Assembly (NCBI GenBank): GCA_001449105.1
Contig: LNIY01000056.1
Coordinates: 1 to 64,000, forward strand
From: Caulobacter vibrioides
GTDB taxonomy: Bacteria > Pseudomonadota > Alphaproteobacteria > Caulobacterales > Caulobacteraceae
DNA: 64,000 bases
Reading direction: 5' to 3'
This document shows, in pieces, positions 38,394-46,934 of this stretch (position 1 is its first letter; every line of letters starts with the position of its first letter). Under the pieces are notes generated by a model. The model was not told the origin of the DNA and ran no database searches. It saw only the letters and a program-made list of their open reading frames with translations. Both the position numbers and the translations under genes were made by a program.

Positions 38394-39092
38394 ATGGCCG
38401 TCACCCAAAAGACCTCCAAGCCCCTCGTCAAGAAACGCCCCGCCGGCAAGCGGATCACCGCCGCCGAGCGGGAACGCGTGCGCATCCTGTTCGAGCGTTT
38501 CGAGAGTCTGGAACTGCGGCCCAAGACCGAGCTGAACTATTCCAACGCCTACGAACTGGTGACCGCCGTCGCCCTGTCGGCCCAGGCCACCGACGTGCAG
38601 GTCAACAAGGCCACCGGCCCGCTGTTCCAGGTCGCCGACAGCGCCGAGAAGATGCTGGAGCTCGGCGAGGACGGGCTGATCAAGTACATCGCCTCGATCG
38701 GCCTCTTCCGCACCAAGGCCAAGAACGTCATCGCTTCGGCCCACATCCTGATGGACCGCTATGGCGGAGAGGTGCCGCTGAACCGCGAGGCGCTGGAAAG
38801 CCTGCCGGGGGTGGGCCGCAAGACCGCCAGCGTGGTGCTGAATGAACTGGATGTCGAGCCGGCCATCGCCGTCGACACCCACGTCTTCCGGGTCTCGCAT
38901 CGCCTCAAGCTGTCGGTCGGCAAGACGCCGGACGCGGTCGAGGACGACCTGATGCGGATCGTGCCCGGTCCCTACCAGACCCGCGCCCATCACTGGCTGA
39001 TCCTGCACGGCCGCTATATCTGCGTGGCCCGCAAGCCCAAGTGCGAGGTCTGCAAGATCGCCGACCTCTGCCCGTCGCTGGGGCTGTTCTAG
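38394..39092 (+). CDS. nth: Endonuclease III
   Basis: Bifunctional glycosylase/AP lyase for oxidised pyrimidines. The helix-hairpin-helix LPGVGRKTASVVL with the catalytic lysine, the aspartate in AVDTHVFRVSHR, and the 4Fe-4S cluster cysteines in CVARKPKCEVCKIADLC are all present. ATG 38394 gives 232 aa; ATG 38331 would add 21 residues abutting the divergent DUF2244 gene. It is convergent with an MFS gene; the stops lie four bases apart. Confidence 0.95.
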   Translation: MAVTQKTSKPLVKKRPAGKRITAAERERVRILFERFESLELRPKTELNYSNAYELVTAVALSAQATDVQVNKATGPLFQVADSAEKMLELGEDGLIKYIASIGLFRTKAKNVIASAHILMDRYGGEVPLNREALESLPGVGRKTASVVLNELDVEPAIAVDTHVFRVSHRLKLSVGKTPDAVEDDLMRIVPGPYQTRAHHWLILHGRYICVARKPKCEVCKIADLCPSLGLF

Positions 39093-39096
39093 ACGA

Positions 39097-40317
39097 TCAG
39101 ACCCGCGCGCCGGGCTTGAACCGCGCGGCCATGACCATCATCGCCACCACGCCGACGGCCATCAGCAGCCAGGCGGCCGACAGGTCGGACGAGGCGTCGC
39201 GCACCCAGCCGGCGAAGAACGGCATGACGCTGGCCATGACGTAACCGCCGCCCTGGACGAAGGCCATCAGGTCGCCGGCGCCTTCGGGGTCGCTGGCGTG
39301 GTCCAGCGTGACGATCAGCGACAGCGGGAAGATCGCGCCGATGCCCGCGCCCAGCAGGCAGACGGTCGGCAGCACCAGCCACGGGGCCAGCAGCAGGCAG
39401 GCGATGCCGGCCAGCAGCGAGGCCAGGGCCGCCGCCAGCAGCGGCCGGCGGTCGGGGCGCCGGGCGATGGCGGCCGAGACCGCCAGGCCCGCCAGGACCT
39501 CGCAGACCGTCAGGGCCGACAGCGCGTAGCCGGCCTGGTCGGCGGTCAGGCCCCGGCTGGCGTAGAACGGCGGGAACCAGGCCAGCACCAGGGTGTAGGC
39601 CCCGGTGCCGATGCCGAAGAAGGTCAGCAGCAGCCAGGCGCGCGGGCTCTTCCACAACGACGGGCGGCGCAGGATGATGGGGCCGCCGGCCGGGGCGGCG
39701 GTCTCGCCCTTGGCGGCGCGCATCCACAGCAGCAGGGCCAGGATCGCCGGCGCGGCCCACAGGCCGAACATCGCCTGCCAGCCGGCGGCGCGGGTCAGGC
39801 CCGTCGACAGGGCTGCGGCCACGGCGGCGCCGGCCATGATGCCGGTGGTGTAGAGGCCCATCATCCGCGGGGCGCCCTGGCCGGAGGTCCGCTTGATGAA
39901 GCCCGGCATCAGGGCCTGAACGGCGGCGACGCCCACGCCGACAACGGCGGCGCTGGCGAAAAGGCCCGCGGTGGTCGGCCACAGGGCGCGCAGGCCGCAG
40001 GCGACCGCGATGGCCAGCAGGCCAAGCGTCACGCCCAGGCGCTCGCCCAGGGCGCGGCGCAGCGGCGCGGCCAGGAGGGCGCCCAGGCCCATCAGCAGGA
40101 TCGGCAGGGTGGTCAGAAGGCCCGCCGCGGCCGAGGAGGCGCCGGTGGCGGCCTTCACCTGATCGAGCACGGGGCCCAGCGCGGCCAGGGCCGGGCGCAG
40201 GTTCAGGGCCGCCACGACGATCGCCGCGATGGTGAGCACGGCGCCGCTTTTGGCGGCACGGGCGGAAAGAGACGCGCTTTTACGCGCCTTGGCGTCTTCT
40301 TCGTAGGCGAGGACCAC
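39097..40317 (-). CDS. MFS transporter, CynX/NimT-like
   Basis: A 406-residue major facilitator with about twelve hydrophobic segments, starting from AVLTIAAIVVAALNLRPALAALGPVL, the family mark of the cyanate/nitroimidazole-type CynX/NimT group. Substrate unknown. The GTG at 40317 is the best start because an upstream ATG would run through the operator and into the divergent marR gene. Shared operator region with marR suggests it is the regulated efflux target. Confidence 0.88.
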   Translation of the reverse strand: MVLAYEEDAKARKSASLSARAAKSGAVLTIAAIVVAALNLRPALAALGPVLDQVKAATGASSAAAGLLTTLPILLMGLGALLAAPLRRALGERLGVTLGLLAIAVACGLRALWPTTAGLFASAAVVGVGVAAVQALMPGFIKRTSGQGAPRMMGLYTTGIMAGAAVAAALSTGLTRAAGWQAMFGLWAAPAILALLLWMRAAKGETAAPAGGPIILRRPSLWKSPRAWLLLTFFGIGTGAYTLVLAWFPPFYASRGLTADQAGYALSALTVCEVLAGLAVSAAIARRPDRRPLLAAALASLLAGIACLLLAPWLVLPTVCLLGAGIGAIFPLSLIVTLDHASDPEGAGDLMAFVQGGGYVMASVMPFFAGWVRDASSDLSAAWLLMAVGVVAMMVMAARFKPGARV

Positions 40318-40358
40318 GATATATCTCGTCAGAAAGTATCTTGATGGCGAGATATATC
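40318..40358. promoter_or_regulatory. MarR-type operator between MFS gene and marR
   Basis: Outer perfect inverted repeat GATATATCTCG (40318-40328) / CGAGATATATC (40348-40358). Overlapping it, TATCTTG-ATGG-CGAGATA (40337-40354) matches the usual MarR-family spacing. Three related half-sites in 41 bases, ending two bases before the marR ATG, point to autoregulation and co-control of the transporter. Confidence 0.75.
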
Positions 40359-40360
40359 CG

Positions 40361-40873
40361 ATGGCGGCGAAAGCCAAGCGTCATGACCGCGCAGGCGCGG
40401 CCTCGATCCAATGGCGGCGCGAGCGGCCGGACCTGGATCCGTTCCCCATGGAGCTGGTCGGCCGGCTGTGCGAGGTGGCCGAGATCGTGCTCAAGGAGCG
40501 CCTGGCGCCGCTTTTCGCGGCCCATGGCCTGCAGCGCGGCGAGTTCGACGTGCTGGCCACCCTGCGTCGGGCGGGGGAGCCGTACGCCCTGACCCCGACC
40601 GACCTCTACGAGACGGCCATGGTCTCGTCCGGCGGCATGACCGCGCGGATCGACCGGCTGGAGAAGATGGGCCTGGTTCAGCGCCGTCCGCACCCCAGCG
40701 ACCGGCGCGGCACGCTCGTGGCGCTGACGGAGGAGGGCAGGGGGTTGCTCGATACGATCCTGCCGCTGCACATCGACAACGAGCGGACGCTGCTGGCCTC
40801 GCTGGACGCCGACGAGCAGCAGGCGCTCAGCGGCCTACTGGCCAAGCTGCTGGCGGGTCTGGAGCCGGCGTAG
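40361..40873 (+). CDS. MarR-family transcriptional regulator
   Basis: A 170-residue winged-helix dimeric repressor. The helix-turn-helix (YALTPTDLYETAMVSSGGMTARIDRLEKMGLV) and the wing (RRPHPSDRRGTLVALTEEG) are complete. A long N-terminal helix of about 30 residues precedes the core. It is divergent from the CynX-like transporter and abuts a strong palindromic operator; the inducer is probably a transporter substrate. Confidence 0.93.
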   Translation: MAAKAKRHDRAGAASIQWRRERPDLDPFPMELVGRLCEVAEIVLKERLAPLFAAHGLQRGEFDVLATLRRAGEPYALTPTDLYETAMVSSGGMTARIDRLEKMGLVQRRPHPSDRRGTLVALTEEGRGLLDTILPLHIDNERTLLASLDADEQQALSGLLAKLLAGLEPA

Positions 40874-40888
40874 GAGCAAACTCTCCGC

Positions 40889-41023
40889 GTCATCCCGGAC
40901 GGCCGGAGGCCGATCCGGGACCCAGGGGACTGGGCGCGGCGTTTGCCTCAGCGCCGTGGCGGCGGCAACGCAATGCGGCTGCCCCTGGGTCCCGGCTCTT
41001 CGCTACGCTTCGGCCGGGATGAC
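40889..41023. repeat. GTCATCCCGG-type inverted repeat, family F copy 1
   Basis: CGTCATCCCGGACGGCCGGAGGCCGATCCGGGA-type left end (given here only as its outline) and the inverse CCGGGATGACG right end enclose CCCAGGGG/CCCCTGGG arms and a central GC-rich segment. Related outer arms recur at 51964-52003. Confidence 0.75.
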
Positions 41024-41047
41024 GAGCGGGGGAGGGGTAGGGGGCCC

Positions 41048-41389
41048 TTAGACCCCCAGCCCCATTCCGCCCCGCGCCTTGGGCGGGTCGATGTGGCCGG
41101 CCTCGCGGGCGCGGGTCCAGTTCAGCTTCTCGACGTTCTCGCGGAAGGCGAAGCGCAGGATGTGGTCGGCGACCACCTGCTCCAGCCTGGCGAGGGCTTC
41201 CAGGTCCTCGGCCTCGACGGTCATGTCCAGGCCTTCGGCGTCGGCGGTCATCCGGCACGGACCCAGCGGCAGCGGGAAGAGGGCCGTGGTCTCGGTCAGC
41301 TCGACCTCGAACTTGTGGCCCCAGTGCTTGGCCAACTGGGTCATGTAGCGAGCGGCCTTGTCGGTGACGAGGCGGGCGTGGCTCTGCAT
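41048..41389 (-). CDS. DUF2218 family protein
   Basis: A 113-residue protein of the DUF2218 family, unknown in function. Recognisable segments are SHARLVTDKAARYMTQLAKHWGHK, a middle FPLPLGPCRM and the C-terminal VVADHILRFAFRENVEKLNW. It starts 26 bases after the stop of a His-rich PadR regulator, so it is probably the second gene of an operon. From memory this family is often found with siderophore or iron-reduction genes, suggesting a role in metal metabolism. Confidence 0.88.
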   Translation of the reverse strand: MQSHARLVTDKAARYMTQLAKHWGHKFEVELTETTALFPLPLGPCRMTADAEGLDMTVEAEDLEALARLEQVVADHILRFAFRENVEKLNWTRAREAGHIDPPKARGGMGLGV

Positions 41390-41415
41390 GCGATAGGCTC
41401 CTGTTCCGGCCCGGT

Positions 41416-41997
41416 TCAGACAGCTTCGATCTGCGTTGCGGCGTCGTCCAAAGCCTTGGCGATGGCGGCGATCTGCTCGGAGCTTAGGCTTCCGGCGTGC
41501 AGTTTCAACCGCAGGGCCGTCTTCAGGTTCTCGCGGGCCCGCAGGATCTGCGGCGCGAAGGCGGCGCTGCGCGAGGCGGCCTCGGCCATGCGCTCGAACA
41601 GGCCGTTCACCGGCTGGGCGTTGGTTTCCAGGAAGGCCTGGCCCTCGTCGGTGATCGTGTAGAGCTTTTTGCCGCCGCCGGCGTCGGTCGCGGCGACGTA
41701 GCCGAGCTCTTCCAGCAGGGTCAGGGTCGGGTAGATCACGCCGGGGCTCGGGCTGTAGGCGCCGCCGGCCGCGGTCTCGACCGCCTTGATCAGCTCGTAG
41801 CCGTGGCTGGGCTTGTCGGCGATCAGCTTCAGCACGACCAGGCGCAGGTCGCCGTGGTCGAAGAAGCGGCCGCGCGGACCGCCGCGGCCGAAGCCCCGTC
41901 CGCCCATGCCGCCGTGCTCGCGGCCGTCGAAACCGAACGGATGGCGGCTGTGGTGACCGCCGTGACGGCCGTGGTGGTGATGATGACGTCCAAACAT
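41416..41997 (-). CDS. PadR-family regulator with His-rich N terminus (YqjI-like)
   Basis: A 193-residue regulator. Residues 1-50 are packed with His and Gly (FGRHHHHHGRHGGHHSRH), a likely metal-binding arm, followed by a PadR winged helix (LRLVVLKLIADKPSHGYELIKAVE, then SPGVIYPTLTLLEELGYV) and a C-terminal dimerisation helix. The layout matches E. coli YqjI, a nickel-sensing repressor of the ferric reductase yqjH. Upstream ATATCGAAA repeats are likely its operators. Confidence 0.88.
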   Translation of the reverse strand: MFGRHHHHHGRHGGHHSRHPFGFDGREHGGMGGRGFGRGGPRGRFFDHGDLRLVVLKLIADKPSHGYELIKAVETAAGGAYSPSPGVIYPTLTLLEELGYVAATDAGGGKKLYTITDEGQAFLETNAQPVNGLFERMAEAASRSAAFAPQILRARENLKTALRLKLHAGSLSSEQIAAIAKALDDAATQIEAV

Positions 41998-42016
41998 ATG
42001 TGCTCTTTCGATGCAG

Positions 42017-42082
42017 TTTCGTTATATCGAAATGATAGATATATCGAAATCGGATCGGGTCAAGAGCTATTTAGATATATCT
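42017..42082. promoter_or_regulatory. Candidate PadR operators
   Basis: TTTCGTTATATCGAAA (42017-42032) is a near-palindrome; ATATATCGAAAT repeats one arm at 42039-42050; AGATATATCT (42073-42082) is a perfect ten-base palindrome. All lie in the short AT-rich gap upstream of the His-rich PadR gene. Confidence 0.6.
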
Positions 42083-42086
42083 GATG

Positions 42087-42587
42087 CTATCGGCTCGCGA
42101 CGGCGGCCGGAAAGGCCTTTTCGCAGAGCTCCTCGCCGAAGGCGTCGCTGAGCTGCTCCTCGGCCTCGCCCATCTTGATGACGGCCAGGCGCGAGCCGAC
42201 GATGGTCTTGCCGATGGCGTAGTCGCCGACGACCTTGCCCGTGCGCGCGTCGACCAGGCGGGCCTGGCCCCGCAGGACGTTGGCGCCGCCGACCAGGGCG
42301 GTCATGGCCGGGTTGGCCTTGTCGAAGCGGTCGAGCTTGGCTTCCAGCCGCAGGGCGCGGACGCCCTTGGCGCAGCCGTCGAGCTTGGCCTGGACCCGTT
42401 GCTTGAAGAGGCCGTCGAAGCCCTCGGTGACCTTCAGCTCGCCGCGCGTCAGCCGAACCTCGGAAATCCGGGCCTGGGTCCGCCAGTCGGCCGGCAGGTC
42501 GTCGACCACGGCGCTGCGCGAAAGGCTGACGCAGCCGCTCGCCATGGTCGCCGCGCCCAGCAGGGCCGCCATCTTCGCCGCGTTCAT
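42087..42587 (-). CDS. Putative lipoprotein of unknown function
   Basis: A 166-residue protein with a lipoprotein signal: MNAAKMAALLGAATMASGC, lipidation cysteine near residue 19. The mature part contains a DUF4410-like alternation of strands (GQARLVDARTGKVVGDYAIGKTI) but I do not assign it to a named family. ATG 42587 has GGGAGAT upstream. Probably in the outer membrane. It ends next to the PadR operator region. Confidence 0.7.
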   Translation of the reverse strand: MNAAKMAALLGAATMASGCVSLSRSAVVDDLPADWRTQARISEVRLTRGELKVTEGFDGLFKQRVQAKLDGCAKGVRALRLEAKLDRFDKANPAMTALVGGANVLRGQARLVDARTGKVVGDYAIGKTIVGSRLAVIKMGEAEEQLSDAFGEELCEKAFPAAVASR

Positions 42588-42674
42588 CGCATCGATCTCC
42601 CAATCCCCGGCCCTCAACGCGCCGAATGGGGATTGGTCGCAAATTCGTGGAACGCCGGTATTGAAGAAAGGCGC

Positions 42675-43571
42675 TCAGGCGGCGCGCAGCGTCTCGGCCA
42701 GCAGGCGGCCCTCGGCGGCGCGGCTGGAGCCGGCCCGCCAGGCCACGACGATCTCACGGCTCGACTGGGCGGTGGCCAGCGGCCGCACGGTCACCGGCGC
42801 GTTTTCGGCCAGGCCCGCCTGCACGGCCATGGCCGGCAGGAACGAAACCCCCAGGCCCGAGCCGATCATCTGCACGAGGGTGGGCAGCGAGGTCGCCGCG
42901 AAGCTCTCCTCGTCGCCCACGCCCTTGGGCGGCTCCAGACCGCAGGCGGCCAGGGCGTGGTCGCGCAGGCAGTGGCCGTCCTCCAGCAGGATGACGTCCT
43001 GGCCCTCCAGGCTGGCCGGGTCGACCCGCTCCTGCATGGCCATCGGATGGTTGGCCGGCGCGGCGGCCAGCAGCTCGTCGTGCTCGACATGGGCCCAGTC
43101 GAGACCGCTCATGTCGTAGGGCAAGGCGATCAGGGCCGCGTCCAGCGAGCCGGCCTTCAGCGAGGCGATCAGGCGCTGGGTCAGATCCTCGCGCAGGAAC
43201 AGGCGCAGCTTGGGGAACTGGTCGCGCAGCAGCGGCAGGGCGCGGGGCAAGAGGTACGGCGCCACGGTCGGGATCACCCCCAGCCGGAAGCGCCCGGCCA
43301 GCGGCTGGCCCGCACCGCGCGCGGCCTGCACCAGGTCTTCGGTCTGGGCCAGGATCGAGGTGGCGCGGCGCACCGCCTCCTGGCCGGCCGCCGTCAGGAT
43401 CACGCCCGAGCGGGCCCGGTCGACCACCGGCGCGCCGAGGATCTTCTCCAACTCCTGGATCCCGGCCGACAGCGTGGGCTGAGTGACGTAGCAGGCCTCG
43501 GCGGCCCGGCTGAACGAGCCGTGCTCGGACAGGAGCTTCAGGTACTGCATCTGGCGAAGGGTCGGGAGCAT
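42675..43571 (-). CDS. oxyR: Hydrogen peroxide-sensing LysR regulator OxyR
   Basis: A 298-residue LysR-type regulator. The N-terminal helix-turn-helix is GSFSRAAEACYVTQPTLSAGIQELE. The effector domain holds the OxyR redox signature LLEDGHCLRDHALAACG, with the peroxidatic and resolving cysteines near 200 and 209, which form a disulphide on contact with peroxide. The target (katG or similar) is not adjacent. An ATP-grasp gene lies immediately upstream on the same strand. Confidence 0.93.
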   Translation of the reverse strand: MLPTLRQMQYLKLLSEHGSFSRAAEACYVTQPTLSAGIQELEKILGAPVVDRARSGVILTAAGQEAVRRATSILAQTEDLVQAARGAGQPLAGRFRLGVIPTVAPYLLPRALPLLRDQFPKLRLFLREDLTQRLIASLKAGSLDAALIALPYDMSGLDWAHVEHDELLAAAPANHPMAMQERVDPASLEGQDVILLEDGHCLRDHALAACGLEPPKGVGDEESFAATSLPTLVQMIGSGLGVSFLPAMAVQAGLAENAPVTVRPLATAQSSREIVVAWRAGSSRAAEGRLLAETLRAA

Positions 43572-43667
43572 GGATCCGATATAGGCCGCCTCTATCGAAA
43601 ATCCAAAAGCAATCGAGACGGTCTCAAGACTGGTCGAGCGGCCGCCCGCGCCCCCTGTCTCCGGCGT

Positions 43668-44543
43668 CTAGAGCGCCGCCTTCACCGCCGCCGCGAACGC
43701 CGCGCCGTGGTCGTGGGCGTGCTCGAGGAAGAGGTCGGGCTCGATGATCTCCAGCTCCATCAGCTGCGGGGTGTGATCGAGGCCCCGGATCAGGTCGATG
43801 CGGGCGTAGGTCAGCGGCTGGTCCAGCGCGTCCAGCACCATGCGGGCGGCATGCAGGGCCTCGGGCTCGGGCGCGATCTCGCTGACCTTGCCGCCGTATT
43901 GAGGCTGCACCCGGAAGTCGCCGGGCACGGCCACCTTGGTCACCGCGTGGCTGAAGGCGCCGTCGAAGAAGAACAGCGACAGCTCGCCCTCCTCGCCCAC
44001 CGCCGGCAGGAACGGCTGGATCAGGGCCGGACCCGTCGGGGCGTCGGCCAGGTCCGGATCGCGGCCCAGCTTCACCGTGCGGTGCGAGCCGCCCGAGACC
44101 TGCGGCTTGGCGACGACGAGGTCGACCTGGAAGCGCTCGCGCGCCTGCGCCACGGCTTCGGGGGTCACCTTGTCGAGGGTGATGGTCGGCACCACCGGCG
44201 CGCCCTTGGCGGCCAGTTCGGACAGGTAGGTCTTGGCGGTGTTCCAGCGCAGCAGGGCCGGCGGATTGGTGGTGCGCACGCCGGCCGCCTCCAGGGCGTC
44301 CAGGCGGCCGTACCACTCCGGCTCGCGGTGGTGATAGCCCCAGCTGAGCAGCGGCAGCACGATCCCCTGCCCGCCGGCCGCGACCGGATCGGTCCACGAC
44401 CGCGAGGCCACGGTCAGGCCCAGGGCCCGCAGCGGCGCGGCCAGGCGCTCGAACAGCGGCGGCCAGCTTGCCGCGAAGCGCGGTTCGTCGGCGGCGGGAA
44501 CCAGGATCAGGACGTCGGGCCTGAAGGCGTCGTTTTCGCGCAT
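43668..44543 (-). CDS. ATP-grasp domain protein
   Basis: A 291-residue single ATP-grasp protein, likely an ATP-dependent carboxylate-amine ligase of unknown substrates. Visible are the lysine-containing DLVVAKPQVSGGSHRT segment, LIQPFLPAVGEEGELSLFFFDG and the metal-binding YARIDLIRG with MELEIIEPDLFL near the end. The ATG at 44543 is eight bases from GGGAG; two earlier ATGs are less well spaced. Similar proteins are often labelled glutathione-synthetase-like; that role is not shown here. Confidence 0.85.
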   Translation of the reverse strand: MRENDAFRPDVLILVPAADEPRFAASWPPLFERLAAPLRALGLTVASRSWTDPVAAGGQGIVLPLLSWGYHHREPEWYGRLDALEAAGVRTTNPPALLRWNTAKTYLSELAAKGAPVVPTITLDKVTPEAVAQARERFQVDLVVAKPQVSGGSHRTVKLGRDPDLADAPTGPALIQPFLPAVGEEGELSLFFFDGAFSHAVTKVAVPGDFRVQPQYGGKVSEIAPEPEALHAARMVLDALDQPLTYARIDLIRGLDHTPQLMELEIIEPDLFLEHAHDHGAAFAAAVKAAL

Positions 44544-44670
44544 GCTCATGCTCCCAGGGTTAGAAAGCCGCACCCTGCTCGGCAAGCCCCGCGTTGCCTT
44601 GCAGGCCCTGTTCCTTTACTTGCCGACGGTTCCCGTTTTCGCAGTCCCATCGGAAGGCCCGCTTAGCCTC

Positions 44671-45660
44671 ATGACCGCCCTCTACGACGTCGCCGCCATC
44701 GGCAACGCCATCGTCGACGTCATCGCCCAGTGCGACGACGCCTTCCTGGACGCGCAAGGGCTGGTGAAGGGCTCGATGGCGCTGATCGATACGGCGCGCG
44801 CGACGAGCCTCTACGACGCCATGGCGGCCGGCATCGAGGCCTCGGGCGGCAGCGCGGCCAACACCCTGGCCGGCGTGGCCAGCTTCGGCGGCAAGGCCGC
44901 CTTCATCGGCAAGGTCGCCGACGACCAGCTGGGCCGGGTGTTCACCCACGACATGCGCGCCATCGGCGGCGTCTTCACCACCCCGCCGCTGGCCGAAGGC
45001 CCGGCCACGGCCCAGTGCCTGATCAACGTCACCCCCGACGCCCAGCGCACCATGTCGACCTATCTGGGCGCCTGCGTCGAGCTGACCGCCGCCGACGTCG
45101 ACAAGGCCATCATCGAGGGCGCCCAGTACGCCTATCTCGAAGGCTACCTGTTCGACCCGCTGGAAGCCCGCCGCGCCTTCGCCAAGGCCGCCGCCCTGTC
45201 GCACGGCGCCGGTCGCAAGATCGCCATCACCCTTTCCGACAGCTTCGTCGTCGATCGCCACCGCGAGGCGCTGCTGGGCTTCGTCGAGACCCAGTGCGAC
45301 GTCGTCTTCGCCAACGCCTCGGAAGTCTGCGCCCTGTTCCAGACCGACGACTTCGACGCCGCCGTGAAGGAACTCGCCAAGCGCGTCGAGATCGCCGCCG
45401 TCACCCGGAGCGAAAAGGGTTCGGTGGTCGCCTCCGGCGAGCACTTCCACGAAATCTCGGCCTTCCCCGTGGAAAAAGTCGTGGACACGACGGGCGCGGG
45501 CGACCAATACGCCGCAGGTTTCCTCTACGGCCTCTCCCAGGGGCGCTCGCTGGCCGACTGCGGCAAGCTGGGCTCGCTGGCCGCCGCCGAGGTCATCGCC
45601 CACTACGGTCCGCGTCCGCAGGTCAAGCTGCGCGACCTGGCCGCCCAGAACGGACTCTAA
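44671..45660 (+). CDS. PfkB-family sugar/nucleoside kinase (adenosine kinase-like)
   Basis: A 329-residue ribokinase-fold kinase. The N-terminal substrate motif SGGSAANTLAGVASFGG near residue 58 and the C-terminal anion-hole signature DTTGAGDQYAAGFLYG with the catalytic aspartate near 275 are complete. The subfamily found next to his genes in alphaproteobacteria is usually annotated as adenosine kinase. It lies 36 bases before hisB and may share its promoter. Confidence 0.9.
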   Translation: MTALYDVAAIGNAIVDVIAQCDDAFLDAQGLVKGSMALIDTARATSLYDAMAAGIEASGGSAANTLAGVASFGGKAAFIGKVADDQLGRVFTHDMRAIGGVFTTPPLAEGPATAQCLINVTPDAQRTMSTYLGACVELTAADVDKAIIEGAQYAYLEGYLFDPLEARRAFAKAAALSHGAGRKIAITLSDSFVVDRHREALLGFVETQCDVVFANASEVCALFQTDDFDAAVKELAKRVEIAAVTRSEKGSVVASGEHFHEISAFPVEKVVDTTGAGDQYAAGFLYGLSQGRSLADCGKLGSLAAAEVIAHYGPRPQVKLRDLAAQNGL

Positions 45661-45696
45661 ACCCCAAGGTCCCGATCGGACCTTCAAGGACGAAGC

Positions 45697-46287
45697 ATGG
45701 CCCGCACCGCTGAAGTGGTCCGCGAGACGAAAGAGACCCAGATCCGGGTCTGGATCGATCTCGACGGGACCGGCGCCTCGACGATCTCCACCGGCATCGG
45801 TTTCTACGACCATATGCTGGAGAGCTTCGCGCGCCACGGCGGCTTCGACCTGAAGATCGAGACCAAGGGCGACCTGCACATCGACATGCACCACACGGTG
45901 GAAGACACCGGCATCGTGCTGGGTCAGGCGATCAACAAGGCGCTGGACGGCTTCAAGGGCATCCGGCGCTTCGGCCACGCCTATATCCCGATGGACGAGA
46001 CGCTGACCCGCTGCGCCATCGACCTGTCCAATCGCGCCTATCTGATCTGGAAGGTCGAGTTCAAGCGCCCCAAGGTCGGCGAGATGGACACCGAGCTCTT
46101 CAAGGAGTTCCACCACGCCTTCGCCATGAACTGCGGCGCCTGCGTGCATCTCGAAACGCTCTACGGCGACAACACGCACCACGTGGCGGAGAGCGGCTTC
46201 AAGGCGCTTGCCCGGGCCCTGCGCCAGGCGGTGGAGTTCGACCCGAAGACCGGCGGCCAGGCGCCGTCGACCAAGGGCGTGCTGTAG
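45697..46287 (+). CDS. hisB: Imidazoleglycerol-phosphate dehydratase
   Basis: Sixth step of histidine synthesis: dehydrates IGP to imidazole-acetol phosphate with a di-Mn centre. The metal-binding repeats are DLHIDMHHTVEDTGI near residue 62 and FHHAFAMNCGACVHLETLYGDN near the C terminus. Monofunctional, 196 aa, without the phosphatase domain of E. coli HisB. AAGGA precedes the ATG. hisH follows after five bases. Confidence 0.97.
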   Translation: MARTAEVVRETKETQIRVWIDLDGTGASTISTGIGFYDHMLESFARHGGFDLKIETKGDLHIDMHHTVEDTGIVLGQAINKALDGFKGIRRFGHAYIPMDETLTRCAIDLSNRAYLIWKVEFKRPKVGEMDTELFKEFHHAFAMNCGACVHLETLYGDNTHHVAESGFKALARALRQAVEFDPKTGGQAPSTKGVL

Positions 46288-46292
46288 GTTCC

Positions 46293-46934
46293 ATGCAAAC
46301 TCTCGCCCTGATCGATTACGGGTCGGGCAACCTGCGATCGGCGGAGAAGGCCTTGAAAGAGGCCGCCCGCCGGCGCGGCGTCGCCGCCGACATCGTCGTC
46401 ACCGCTGATCCCGACCGCGTGGCCAAGGCCGACCGGGTGTTCCTGCCCGGCGTCGGCGCCTTCGCCTCGTGCCGCGCGGGCCTCGACGCCTCGGGCGTGT
46501 TCGAGGCCATGAACGAGGCCGTGCACCAGCGCGGCGCGCCGTTCATGGGCATCTGCGTCGGCCACCAGCTCCTGGCCACCGAAGGTCTGGAGTTCGGCGT
46601 CACGCCGGGCCTCGACTGGATCGGCGGCCAGGTGAAGAAGCTTCAGCCGTCCGATCCCTCGCTGACCATCCCGCACATGGGCTGGAACGCGATCGCGTTC
46701 TCGCGCGCTCATGCCCTGTTTACGGGCATCGAGGACGGCGCCCACATGTACTACGCCAATTCCTTCGCGCTCGACGCGGCCGACCCGGCCGACGTCTTGG
46801 CGACCAGCGACCATGGCGGCGCGTTCGTCGCGGCTGTGGCCAAGGGGAATGTCGCGGGCGTACAGTTCCACCCCGAAAAATCACAAGCTGCCGGGCTCGC
46901 CCTGCTCGCCAACTTCCTGGAATGGCGCCCATGA
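46293..46934 (+). CDS. hisH: Imidazole glycerol phosphate synthase, glutaminase subunit HisH
   Basis: Class I glutamine amidotransferase that feeds ammonia to HisF. Catalytic cysteine is at residue 88 (MGICVGHQLL), and the His-Glu pair is in GVQFHPEKSQ near 191. Length 213 aa. Its TGA overlaps the hisA ATG (ATGA). hisF, its partner, lies two genes downstream. Confidence 0.97.
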   Translation: MQTLALIDYGSGNLRSAEKALKEAARRRGVAADIVVTADPDRVAKADRVFLPGVGAFASCRAGLDASGVFEAMNEAVHQRGAPFMGICVGHQLLATEGLEFGVTPGLDWIGGQVKKLQPSDPSLTIPHMGWNAIAFSRAHALFTGIEDGAHMYYANSFALDAADPADVLATSDHGGAFVAAVAKGNVAGVQFHPEKSQAAGLALLANFLEWRP

